Assembly (NCBI GenBank): GCA_932294295.1
Contig: OW028574.1
Span: 26,916,145-26,980,144 of the forward strand
Direction of reading: 5' to 3'
DNA: 64,000 bases
Source of the DNA: Alitta virens
Taxonomy: Eukaryota > Annelida > Polychaeta > Phyllodocida > Nereididae
A model generated the notes under the pieces. The model had not been told where the DNA came from. It searched no databases and saw nothing but the letters and a program-made list of their open reading frames with translations. A program made the position numbers and the translations under genes. Each line of letters begins with the position of its first letter. Position 1 is the stretch's first letter. Below, piece by piece: positions 46,880 to 58,977 of this stretch.

Positions 46880-48677
46880 ATAGCCTTATGGAATGACGTG
46901 GCACAGTTAAATCATCAAGAGTACACACACAGCCATGTAGGAAGTGCACTTAGCAGTGAGATGCCAGACTCACAGGCCGCGCCGATGAAGTAGTAAGGTA
47001 GGTGCACTTAGCACAGCCAATGAGAGGAAGAGGACGAAGCATGCATTATGATAACCACGTGGGGCACTCGTGCGTAGCGGGGTCAAGGCCGTTGCAGAGA
47101 GCCAGGATGCTGACAAGAAAACAAACGACAACAACGCAACACCGAAGTTAAATACTCTATAATAGCCTTTAAGAACGAAGTGGCCCAGTTAAATTATCAA
47201 GAGTACACAGTCATGTAGGACGTGCACTTAGCAGTGAGATGCCAGACTCACAGGCCGCGCCGATGAAGTAGTAAGTTAGGTCCGCTTAACACAGCCAATG
47301 AGAGGCAGAGGACGAAGCGTGCAATATGATAGCCACGTGGGGCACTCATGCGTAGCGGGGTCAAGGCCATTGTAGAGGGCCAGGATGCTGAAAAGAAAAC
47401 TAACGACAACAACGCAACACCGAAGTGAAATACTCTATAGTAGCGTCAGGGAACGACGTGGCACAGTTAAATTATCAAGAGTACACAAAAATGTAGGAAG
47501 TGCACTTAGCAGTGAGATGCCAGACTCACAGGCCGCGCCGATGAAGTAGTAAGTAAGGTCCACTTAGCACAGCCAATGAGAGGCAGAGGACGAAGCGTGC
47601 ATTATGATAGCCACGTGGGGCACTCTTGCTTAGCGGGGTCAAGGCCGTTGGAGAGGGCCAGGATGCTGACAAGAAAACTAACGACAACAACGCAACACCG
47701 AAGTTAAATACTCTATAATAGCCTTTTGGAACGAAGTGGCACAGTTAAATTATCAAGAGCACACAGCCATGTAGGAAGTGCACTAAGCAGTGAGATGCCA
47801 GACTCACACACCGCGCCGATTAAGCAGCAAGTTATGTCCACTTAGCACAGCCAATGAGAGGAAGAGGACGAAGCGTGCAATATGATAGCCACGTGGGGCA
47901 ATCGTGCGTAGCGGTGTCAAGGCCGTTGTAGAGGGCCAGGATGCTGACAAGAAAACTAACGACAACAACGCGACACCAAAGTGAAACACTCTATAATAGC
48001 CTTATGTTAGTCACGTGGGGCACTCGTGCGTAGCGGGGTCAAGGCCGTTGTAGAGGGCCAGGATGCTGACAAGAAAACCAACGACAACAACGCAACACTA
48101 AAGTGAAATACTCTATAATAGCCTTATAGAATGACGTGGCACAGTTAAATTATCAAGAGTACACAGCCATGTAGGAAGTGCACTAAGCAGTGAGATGCCA
48201 GACTCACAGACCGCGCCGATTAAGTAGTAAGGTAGGTCCACTTGGCACAGCCAATCAGAGGCAGAGGACGAAGCGTGCATTATGATAGCCACATGGGGCA
48301 CTCGTGCGTAGCGGGGTCAAGGCCGTTGCAGAGGGAAGTGCACTTAGCAGTGAGATGCCAGACTCACACACCGCGCCGATTAAGCAGCAAGTTATGTCCA
48401 ATTAGCACAGCCAATGAGAGGAAGAGGACGAAGCGTGCAATATGATAGCCACGTGGGGCAATCGTGCGTAGCGGTGTCAAGGCCGTTTTAGAGGGCCAGG
48501 ATGCCGACAAGAAAACTAACGACAACAACGCGACACCAAAGTGAAACACTCTATAATAGCCTTATGTTAGTCACGTGGGGCACTCGTGCGTAGCGGGGTC
48601 AAGGCCGTTGTAGAGGGCCAGGATGCTGACAAGAAAACCAACGACAACAACGCAACACTAAAGTGAAATACTCTATA
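46880..48677 (+). repeat. Rearranged block A, G/F, C, D, S1, F2, S1 (1,798 bp)
   Basis: Unit starts: A 46880, G/F 47162, C 47440, D 47718, S1 47996, F2 48118, S1 48556. Two collapses are visible. G and F fuse and lose the internal 160-bp copy, and S1 runs straight into F2. Compared with M6 plus M7 the second collapse would remove 2,317 bp. Confidence 0.87.
47162..47439 (+). repeat. Hybrid monomer G/F (278 bp)
   Basis: The head is the Gc allele (CCTTTAAGAACGAAGTGGCCCAG, TCATGTAGGACGTGC). After GCAGTGAGATGCCAG it switches to the second half of F (CAGGCCGCG, TTAGGTCCGCTTAACAC, GGCCATTG). Crossing from the first half of one 438-bp unit to the second half of another removes the 160-bp duplication and restores a 278-bp monomer. 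It recurs at 61622-61899. Confidence 0.87.
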
Positions 48678-50235
48678 ATAGCCTTATGGAATGACGTGGC
48701 ACAGTTAAATCATCAAGAGTACACACACAGCCATGTAGGAAGTGCACTTAGCAGTGAGATGCCAGACTCACAGGCCGCGCCGATGAAGTAGTAAGGTAGG
48801 TGCACTTAGCACAGCCAATGAGAGGAAGAGGACGAAGCATGCATTATGATAACCACGTGGGGCACTCGTGCGTAGCGGGGTCAAGGCCGTTGCAGAGAGC
48901 CAGGATGCTGACAAGAAAACAAACGACAACAACGCAACACCGAAGTTAAATACTCTATAATAGCCTTTTAGAACGAAGTGGCCCAGTTAAATTATCAAGA
49001 GTACACAGTCATGTAGGACGTGCACTTAGCAGTGAGATGCCAGACTCACAGACCGCGCCGATTAAGCAGCAAGTTATGTCCACTTAGCACAGCCAATGAG
49101 AGGAAGAGGACGAAGCGTGCAATATGATAGCCACGTGGGGCACTCGTGCGTAGCGGGGTCAAGGCCGTTGCAGAGGGAAGTGCACTTAGTAGTGAGATGC
49201 CAGACTCACAGGCCGCGCCGATGAAGTAGTAAGTTAGGTCCACTTAGCACAGCCAATGAGAGGCAGAGGACGAAGCGTGCAATATGATAGCCACGTGGGG
49301 CACTCGTGCGTGGCGGTATCAAGGCCGTTGTAGAGGGCCTGGATGCTGACAAGAAAACTAACGACAACAACGCGACACCGAAGTGAAATACTCTATAGTA
49401 GCGTCAGGGAACGACGTGACACAGTTAAATTATCAAGAGTACACAGCCATGTAGGAAGTGCACTTAGCAGTGAGATGCCAGACTCACAGACCGCGCCGTT
49501 TAAGCAGCATGTTATGTCCACTTAGCACAGCCAATGAGAGGAAGAGGACGAAGCGTGCAATATGATAGCCACGAGGGGCACTCGTGCGTAGCGGTGTCAA
49601 GGCCGTTGTAGAGGGCCAGGATGCTGACAAGAAAACTAACGACAACAACGCGACACTAAAGTGAAACACTCTATAATAGCCTTATGTTAGTCACGTGGGG
49701 CACTCGTGCGTAGCAGGGTCAAGGCCGTTGTAGAGGGCCAGGATGCTGACAAGAAAACCAACGACAACAACGCAACACTAAAGTGAAATACTCTATAATA
49801 GCCTTATAGAATGACGTGGCACAGTTAAATTATCAAGAGTACACAGCCATGTAGGAAGTGCACTAAGCAGTGAGATGCCAGACTCACAGACCGCGCCGAT
49901 TAAGTAGTAAGGTAGGTCCACTTGGCACAGCCAATCAGAGGCAGAGGACGAAGCGTGCATTATGATAGCCACGTGGGGCACTCGTGCGTAGCGGGGTCAA
50001 GGCCGTTGCAGAGGGAAGTGCACTTAGCAGTGAGATGCCAGACTCACAGGCCGCGCCGATGAAGTAGTAAGTTAGGTCCGCTTAACACAGCCAATGAGAG
50101 GCAGAGGACGAAGCGTGCAATATGATAGCCACGTGGGGCACTCATGCGTAGCGGGGTCAAGGCCATTGTAGAGGGCCAGGATGCTGAAAAGAAAACTAAC
50201 GACAACAACGCAACACCGAAGTGAAATACTCTATA
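48678..50235 (+). repeat. Module M3, copy 5 (1,558 bp, allele a)
   Basis: Unit starts: A 48678, G 48960, E2 49398, S2 49676, F 49798. Same Ga allele as at 8825 and 21150. It aligns with 21150 at an offset of 27,528 bp. Confidence 0.9.
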
Positions 50236-51629
50236 GTAGCGTCAGGGAACGACGTGGCACAGTTAAATTATCAAGAGTACACAAAAATGTAGGAAGTGCA
50301 CTTAGCAGTGAGATGCCAGACTCACAGGCCGCGCCGATGAAGTAGTGAGTAAGGTCCACTTAGCACAGCCAATGAGAGGCAGAGGACGAAGCGTGCATTA
50401 TGATAGCCACGTGGGGCACTCTTGCTTAGCGGGGTCAAGGCCGTTGGAGAGGGCCAGGATGCTGACAAGAAAACTAACGACAACAACGCAACACCGAAGT
50501 TAAATACTCTATAATAGCCTTTTGGAACGAAGTGGCACAGTTAAATTATCAAGAGCACACAGCCATGTAGGAAGTGCACTAAGCAGTGAGATGCCAGACT
50601 CACACACCGCGCCGATTAAGCAGCAAGTTATGTCCACTTAGCACAGCCAATGAGAGGAAGAGGACGAAGCATGCATTATGATAACCACGTGGGGCACTCG
50701 TGCGTAGCGGGGTCAAGGCCGTTGCAGAGAGCCAGGATGCTGACAAGAAAACAAACGACAACAACGCAACACCGAAGTGAAATACTCTATAGTAGCGTCA
50801 GGGAACGACGTGACACAGTTAAATTATCAAGAGTACACAGCCATGTAGGAAGTGCACTTAGCAGTGAGATGCCAGACTCACAGACCGCGCCGATTAAGCA
50901 GCATGTTATGTCCACTTAGCACAGCCAATGAGAGGAAGAGGACGAAGCGTGCAATATGATAGCCACGAGGGGCACTCGTGCGTAGCGGTGTCAAGGCCGT
51001 TGTAGAGGGCCAGGATGCTGACAAGAAAACTAACGACAACAACGCGACACTAAAGTGAAACACTCTATAATAGCCTTATGTTAGTCACGTGGGGCACTCG
51101 TGCGTAGCAGGGTCAAGGCCGTTGTAGAGGGCCAGGATGCTGACAAGAAAACCAACGACAACAACGCAACACTAAAGTGAAATACTCTATAATAGCCTTA
51201 TAGAATGACGTGGCACAGTTAAATTATCAAGAGTACACAGCCATGTAGGAAGTGCACTAAGCAGTGAGATGCCAGACTCACAGACCGCGCCGATTAAGTA
51301 GTAAGGTAGGTCCACTTGGCACAGCCAATCAGAGGCAGAGGACGAAGCGTGCATTATGATAGCCACGTGGGGCACTCGTGCGTAGCGGGGTCAAGGCCGT
51401 TGCAGAGGGAAGTGCACTTAGCAGTGAGATGCCAGACTCACAGGCCGCGCCGATGAAGTAGTAAGTTAGGTCCGCTTAACACAGCCAATGAGAGGCAGAG
51501 GACGAAGCGTGCAATATGATAGCCACGTGGGGCACTCATGCGTAGCGGGGTCAAGGCCATTGTAGAGGGCCAGGATGCTGAAAAGAAAACTAACGACAAC
51601 AACGCAACACCGAAGTTAAATACTCTATA
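50236..51629 (+). repeat. Module M4, copy 3 (1,394 bp)
   Basis: Unit starts: C 50236, D/A 50514, E 50792, S2 51070, F 51192. Matches 22708 at an offset of 27,528 bp. Confidence 0.9.
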
Positions 51630-54147
51630 ATAGCCTTTTGCAACGACGTGGCACAGTTAAATTATCAAAAGTACACACACAGCCATGTAGGAAGTGCACT
51701 AAGCAGTGAGATGCCAGACTCGCAGACCGCGCCGATTAAGTAGTAAGGTAGGTCCACTTGGCACAGCCAATGAGAGGCAGAGGACGAAGCGTGCATTATG
51801 ATAGCCACGTGGGGCACTCGTGCGTAGCGGGGTCAAGGCCGTTGCAGAGAGCCAGGATGCTGACAAGAAAACAAACGACAACAACGCAACACCGAAGTGA
51901 AATACTCTATAGTAGCGTCAGGGAACGACGTGGCACAGTTAAATTATCAAGAGTACACAAAAATGTAGGAAGTGCACTTAGCAGTGAGATGCCAGACTCA
52001 CAGGCCGCGCCGATGAAGTAGTAAGTAAGGTCCACTTAGCACAGCCAATGAGAGGCAGAGGACGAAGCGTGCATTATGATAGCCACGTGGGGCACTCTTG
52101 CTTAGCGGGGTCAAGGCAGTTGGAGAGGGCCAGGATGCTGACAAGAAAACTAACGACAACAACGCAACACCGAAGTTAAATACTCTATAATAGCCTTTTG
52201 GAACGAAGTGGCACAGTTAAATTATCAAGAGCACACAGCCATGTAGGAAGTGCACTAAGCAGTGAGATGCCAGACTCACACACCGCGCCGATTAAGCAGC
52301 AAGTTATGTCCACTTAGCACAGCCAATGAGAGGAAGAGGACGAAGCGTGCAATATGATAGCCACGTGGGGCAATCGTGCGTAGCGGTGTCAAGGCCGTTG
52401 TAGAGGGCCAGGATGCTGACAAGAAAACTAACGACAACAACACGACACCAAAGTGAAACACTCTATAATAGCCTTATGTTAGTCACGTGGGGCACTCGTG
52501 CGTAGCGGGGTCAAGGCCGTTGTAGAGGGCCAGGATGCTGACAAGAAAACCAACGACAACAACGCAACACTAAAGTGAAATACTCTATAATAGCCTTATG
52601 GAATGACGTGGCACAGTTAAATCATCAAGAGTACACACACAGCCATGTAGGAAGTGCACTTAGCAGTGAGATGCCAGACTCACAGGCCGCGCCGATGAAG
52701 TAGTAAGGTAGGTGCACTTAGCACAGCCAATGAGAGGAAGAGGACGAAGCATGCATTATGATAACCACGTGGGGCACTCATGCGTAGCGGGGTCAAGGCC
52801 GTTGCAGAGAGCCAGGATGCTGACAAGAAAACAAACGACAACAACGCAACACCGAAGTTAAATACTCTATAATAGCCTTTTAGAACGAAGTGGCCCAGTT
52901 AAATTATCAAGAGTACACAGTCATGTAGGACGTGCACTTAGCAGTGAGATGCCAGACTCACAGACCGCGCCGATTAAGCAGCAAGTTATGTCCACTTAGC
53001 ACAGCCAATGAGAGGAAGAGGACGAAGCGTGCAATATGATAGCCACGTGGGGCACTCGTGCGTAGCGGGGTCAAGGCCGTTGCAGAGGGAAGTGCACTTA
53101 GCAGTGAGATGCCAGACTCACAGGCCGCGCCGATGAAGTAGTAAGTTAGGTCCACTTAGCACAGCCAATGAGAGGCAGAGGACGAAGCGTGCAATATGAT
53201 AGCCACGTGGGGCACTCGTGCGTAGCGGTATCAAGGCCGTTGTAGAGGGCCTGGATGCTGACAAGAAAACTAACGACAACAACGCGACACCGAAGTGAAA
53301 TACTCTATAGTAGCGTCAGGGAACGACGTGACACAGTTAAATTATCAAGAGTACACAGCCATGTAGGAAGTGCACTTAGCAGTGAGATGCCAGACTCACA
53401 GACCGCGCCGTTTAAGCAGCATGTTATGTCCACTTAGCACAGCCAATGAGAGGAAGAGGACGAAGCGTGCAATATGATAGCCACGAGGGGCACTCGTGCG
53501 TAGCGGTGTCAAGGCCGTTGTAGAGGGCCAGGATGCTGACAAGAAAACTAACGACAACAACGCGACACTAAAGTGAAACACTCTATAATAGCCTTATGTT
53601 AGTCACGTGGGGCACTCGTGCGTAGCAGGGTCAAGGCCGTTGTAGAGGGCCAGGATGCTGACAAGAAAACCAACGACAACAACGCAACACTAAAGTGAAA
53701 TACTCTATAATAGCCTTATAGAATGACGTGGCACAGTTAAATTATCAAGAGTACACAGCCATGTAGGAAGTGCACTAAGCAGTGAGATGCCAGACTCACA
53801 GACCGCGCCGATTAAGTAGTAAGGTAGGTCCACTTGGCACAGCCAATCAGAGGCAGAGGACGAAGCGTGCATTATGATAGCCACGTGGGGCACTCGTGCG
53901 TAGCGGGGTCAAGGCCGTTGCAGAGGGAAGTGCACTTAGCAGTGAGATGCCAGACTCACAGGCCGCGCCGATGAAGTAGTAAGTTAGGTCCGCTTAACAC
54001 AGCCAATGAGAGGCAGAGGACGAAGCGTGCAATATGATAGCCACGTGGGGCACTCATGCGTAGCGGGGTCAAGGCCATTGTAGAGGGCCAGGATGCTGAA
54101 AAGAAAACTAACGACAACAACGCAACACCGAAGTGAAATACTCTATA
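51630..54147 (+). repeat. Module M5, copy 4 (2,518 bp)
   Basis: Unit starts: B2 51630, C 51912, D 52190, S1 52468, A 52590, G 52872, E2 53310, S2 53588, F 53710. Single here, as at 24102. A private GGCAGTTGG appears in C near 52116. Confidence 0.9.
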
Positions 54148-55511
54148 GTAGCGTCAGGGAACGACGTGGCACAGTTAAATTATCAAGAGTACACAAAAAT
54201 GTAGGAAGTGCACTTAGCAGTGAGATGCCAGACTCACAGGCCGCGCCGATGAAGTAGTAAGTAAGGTCCACTTAGCACAGCCAATGAGAGGCAGAGGACG
54301 AAGCGTGCATTATGATAGCCACGTGGGGCACTCTTGCTTAGCGGGGTCAAGGCCGTTGGAGAGGGCCAGGATGCTGACAAGAAAACTAACGACAACAACG
54401 CAACACCGAAGTTAAATACTCTATAATAGCCTTTTGGAACGAAGTGGCACAGTTATATTATCAAGAGCACACAGCCATGTAGGAAGTGCACTAAGCAGTG
54501 AGATGCCAGACTCACACACCGCGCCGATTAAGCAGCAAGTTATGTCCACTTAGCACAGCCAATGAGAGGAAGAGGACGAAGCGTGCAATATGATAGCCAC
54601 GTGGGGCAATCGTGCGTAGCGGTGTCAAGGCCGTTGTAGAGGGCCAGGATGCTGACAAGAAAACTAACGACAACAACGCGACACCAAAGTGAAACACTCT
54701 ATAATAGCCTTATGTTAGTCACGTGGGGCACTCGTGCGTAGCGGGGTCAAGGCCGTTGTAGAGGGCCAGGATGCTGACAAGAAAACCAACGACAACAACG
54801 CAACACTAAAGTGAAATACTCTATAATAGCCTTATGGAATGACGTGGCACAGTTAAATCATCAAGAGTACACACACAGCCATGTAGGAAGTGCACTTAGC
54901 AGTGAGATGCCAGACTCACAGGCCGCGCCGATGAAGTAGTAAGGTAGGTGCACTTAGCACAGCCAATGAGAGGAAGAGGACGAAGCATGCATTATGATAA
55001 CCACGTGGGGCACTCGTGCGTAGCGGGGTCAAGGCCGTTGCAGAGAGCCAGGATGCTGACAAGAAAACAAACGACAACAACGCAACACCGAAGTGAAATA
55101 CTCTATAATAGCCTTAAGTTAGTCACGTGGGGCACTCGTGCGTAGCGGGGTCAAGGCCGTTGTAGAGGGCCAGGATGCTGACAAGAAAACCAACGACAAC
55201 AACGCAACACTAAAGTGAAATACTCTATAATAGCCTTATGGAATGACGTGGCACAGTTAAATCATCAAGAGTACACACACAGCCATGTAGGAAGTGCACT
55301 TAGCAGTGAGATGCCAGACTCACAGGCCGCGCCGATGAAGTAGTAAGGTAGGTGCACTTAGCACAGCCAATGAGAGGAAGAGGACGAAGCATGCATTATG
55401 ATAACCACGTGGGGCACTCGTGCGTAGCGGGGTCAAGGCCGTTGCAGAGAGCCAGGATGCTGACAAGAAAACAAACGACAACAACGCAACACCGAAGTGA
55501 AATACTCTATA
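54148..55511 (+). repeat. Module M6, copy 3 (1,364 bp)
   Basis: Unit starts: C 54148, D 54426, S1 54704, A 54826, S1b 55108, A 55230. D has a private CAGTTATATTATC near 54451. Confidence 0.9.
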
Positions 55512-57579
55512 ATAGCCTTTTGCAACGACGTGGCACAGTTAAATTATCAAAAGTACACACACAGCCATGTAGGAAGTGCACTAAGCAGTGAGATGCCAGA
55601 CTTGCAGACCGCGCCGATTAAGTAGTAAGGTAGGTCCACTTGGCACAGCCAATGAGAGGAAGAGGACGAAGCGTGCATTATGATAGCCACGTGGGGCACT
55701 CGTGCGTAGCGGGGTCAAGGCCGTTGCAGAGAGCCAGGATGCTGACAAGAAACAAACGACAACAACGCAACACCGAAGTGAAATACTCTATAGTAGCGTC
55801 AGGGAACGACGTGGCACAGTTAAATTATCAAGAGTACACAAAAATGTAGGAAGTGCACTTAGCAGTGAGATGCCAGACTCACAGGCCGCGCCGATGAAGT
55901 AGTAAGTAAGGTCCACTTAGCACAGCCAATGAGAGGCAGAGGACGAAGCGTGCATTATGATAGCCACGTGGGGCACTCGTTCGTAGCGGGGTCAAGGCCG
56001 TTGGAGAGGGCCAGGATGCTGACAAGAAAACTAACGACAACAACGCAACACCGAAGTTAAATACTCTATAATAGCCTTTTGGAACGAAGTGGCACAGTTA
56101 AATTATCAAGAGTACACAGCCATGTAGGAAGTGCACTTAGCAGACTCACACACCGCGCCGATTAAGCAGCAAGTTATGTCCACTTAGCACAGCCAATGAG
56201 AGGAAGAGGACGAAGCGTGCAATATGATAGCCACGTGGGGCAATCGTGCGTAGCGGTGTCAAGGCCGTTGTAGAAGGCCAGGATGCTGACAAGAAAACCA
56301 ACGACAACAACGCAACACTAAAGTGAAATACTCTATAATAGCCTTATGGAATGACGTGGCACAGTTAAATCATCAAGAGTACACACACAGCCATGTAGGA
56401 AGTGCACTTAGCAGTGAGATGCCAGACTCACAGTCCGCGCCGATGAAGTAGTAAGGTAGGTGCACTTAGCACAGCCAATGAGAGGAAGAGGACGAAGCAT
56501 GCATTATGATAACCACGTGGGGCACTCGTGCGTAGCGGGGTCAAGGCCGTTGCAGAGAGCCAGGATGCTGACAAGAAAACAAACGACAACAACGCAACAC
56601 CGAAGTGAAATACTCTATAGTAGCGTCAGGGAACGACGTGACACAGTTAAATTATCAAGAGTACACAGCCATGTAGGAAGTGCACTTAGCAGTGAGATGC
56701 CAGACTCACAGACCGCGCCGATTAAGCAGCATGTTATGTCCACTTAGCACAGCCAATGAGAGGAAGAGGACGAAGCGTGCAATATGATAGCCACGAGGGG
56801 CACTCGTGCGTAGCGGTGTCAAGGCCGTTGTAGAGGGCCAGGATGCTGACAAGAAAACTAACGACAACAACGCGACACTAAAGTGAAACACTCTATAATA
56901 GCCTTATGTTAGTTACGTGGGGCACTCGTGCGTAGCAGGGTCAAGGCCGTTTTAGAGGGCCAGGATGCTGACAAGAAAACCAACGACAACAACGCAACAC
57001 TAAAGTGAAATACTCTATAATAGCCTTATAGAATGACGTGGCACAGTTAAATTATCAAGAGTACACAGCCATGTAGGAAGTGCACTAAGCAGTGAGATGC
57101 CAGACTCACAGACCGCGCCGATTAAGTAGTAAGGTAGGTCCACTTGGCACAGCCAATCAGAGGCAGAGGACGAAGCGTGCATTATGATAGCCACATGGGG
57201 CACTCGTGCGTAGCGGGGTCAAGGCCGTTGCAGAGGGAAGTGCACTTAGCAGTGAGATGCCAGACTCACACACCGCGCCGATTAAGCAGCAAGTTATGTC
57301 CAATTAGCACAGCCAATGAGAGGAAGAGGACGAAGCGTGCAATATGATAGCCACGTGGGGCAATCGTGCGTAGCGGTGTCAAGGCCGTTTTAGAGGGCCA
57401 GGATGCCGACAAGAAAACTAACGACAACAACGCGACACCAAAGTGAAACACTCTATAATAGCCTTATGTTAGTCACGTGGGGCACTCGTGCGTAGCGGGG
57501 TCAAGGCCGTTGTAGAGGGCCAGGATGCTGACAAGAAAACCAACGACAACAACGCAACACTAAAGTGAAATACTCTATA
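55512..57579 (+). repeat. Module M7, copy 3 with two deletions (2,068 bp)
   Basis: Unit starts: B 55512 (281 bp, one A lost from GACAAGAAAAC near 55751), C 55793, Dd/S1 56071, A 56338, E 56620, S2 56898, F2 57020, S1 57458. The length is 2,191 minus 1 minus 122. B here keeps ACACAGCCATG. Confidence 0.89.
56071..56337 (+). repeat. Hybrid monomer Dd/S1 (267 bp)
   Basis: Starts as Dd, including the 11-bp deletion, and changes after GTTGTAGA into the S1 tail (AAAACCAACG, ACTAAAGTGAAATACTC). A separate S1 is therefore missing. An in-register 122-bp deletion against the sister copy at 28544-28932 explains it. It also carries a private TAGAAGGCC where the others have TAGAGGGCC. Confidence 0.87.
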
Positions 57580-58977
57580 ATAGCCTTATGGAATGACGTG
57601 GCACAGTTAAATCATCAAGAGTACACACACAGCCATGTAGGAAGTGCACTTAGCAGTGAGATGCCAGACTCACAGGCCGCGCCGATGAAGTAGTAAGGTA
57701 GGTGCACTTAGCACAGCCAATGAGAGGAAGAGGACGAAGCATGCATTATGATAACAACGTGGGGCACTCGTGCGTAGCGGGGTCAAGGCCGTTGCAGAGA
57801 GCCAGGATGCTGACAAGAAAACAAACGACAACAACGCAACACCGAAGTTAAATACTCTATAATAGCCTTTAAGAACGAAGTGGCCCAGTTAAATTATCAA
57901 GAGTACACAGTCATGTAGGACGTGCACTTAGCAGTGAGATGCCAGACTCACAGACCGCGCCGATTAAGCAGCAAGTTATGTCCACTTAGCACAGCCAATG
58001 AGAGGAAGAGGACGAAGCGTGCAATATGATAGCCACGTGGGGCACTCGTGCGTAGCGGGGTCAAGGCCGTTGCAGAGGGAAGTGCACTTAGCAGTGAGAT
58101 GCCAGACTCACAGGCCGCGCCGATGAAGTAGTAAGTTAGGTCCACTTAGCACAGCCAATGAGAGGCAGAGGACGAAGCGTGCAATATGATAGCCACGTGG
58201 GGCACTCGTGCGTAGCGGTATCAAGGCCGTTGTAGAGGGCCAGGATGCTGACAAGAAAACTAACGACAACAACGCGACACCGAAGTGAAATACTCTATAG
58301 TAGCGTCAGGGAACGACGTGACACAGTTAAATTATCAAGAGTACACAGCCATGTAGGAAGTGCACTTAGCAGTGAGATGCCAGACTCACAGACCGCGCCG
58401 TTTAAGCAGCATGTTATGTCCACTTAGCACAGCCAATGAGAGGAAGAGGACGAAGCGTGCAATATGATAGCCACGAGGGGCACTCGTGCGTAGCGGTGTC
58501 AAGGCCGTTGTAGAGGGCCAGGATGCTGACAAGAAAACTAACGACAACAACGCGACACTAAAGTGAAACACTCTATAATAGCCTTATGTTAGTCACGTGG
58601 GGCACTCGTGCGTAGCAGGGTCAAGGCCGTTGTAGAGGGCCAGGATGCTGACAAGAAAACCAACGACAACAACGCAACACTAAAGTGAAATACTCTATAA
58701 TAGCCTTATAGAATGACGTGGCACAGTTAAATTATCAAGAGTACACAGCCATGTAGGAAGTGCACTAAGCAGTGAGATGCCAGACTCACAGACCGCGCCG
58801 ATTAAGTAGTAAGGTAGGTCCACTTGGCACAGCCAATCAGAGGCAGAGGACGAAGCGTGCATTATGATAGCCACGTGGGGCACTCTTGCTTAGCGGGGTC
58901 AAGGCCGTTGGAGAGGGCCAGGATGCTGACAAGAAAACTAACGACAACAACGCAACACCGAAGTTAAATACTCTATA
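57580..58977 (+). repeat. Module M3, copy 6, ending in F/C (1,398 bp, allele c)
   Basis: Unit starts: A 57580, G 57862, E2 58300, S2 58578, F/C 58700. GATAACAACG and Gc as at 41718. The fusion of F into C removes 720 bp relative to that copy. Confidence 0.88.
58700..58977 (+). repeat. Hybrid monomer F/C (278 bp)
   Basis: Head F (CTTATAGAATG, CAGCCAATCAGAGG) and tail C (CACTCTTGCTTAGCGG, GTTGGAGAGGGCC, ACCGAAGTTAAATACTC). D follows. Compared with 42838-43835 it removes 720 bp, equal to F plus B2. I saw it once. Confidence 0.86.
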
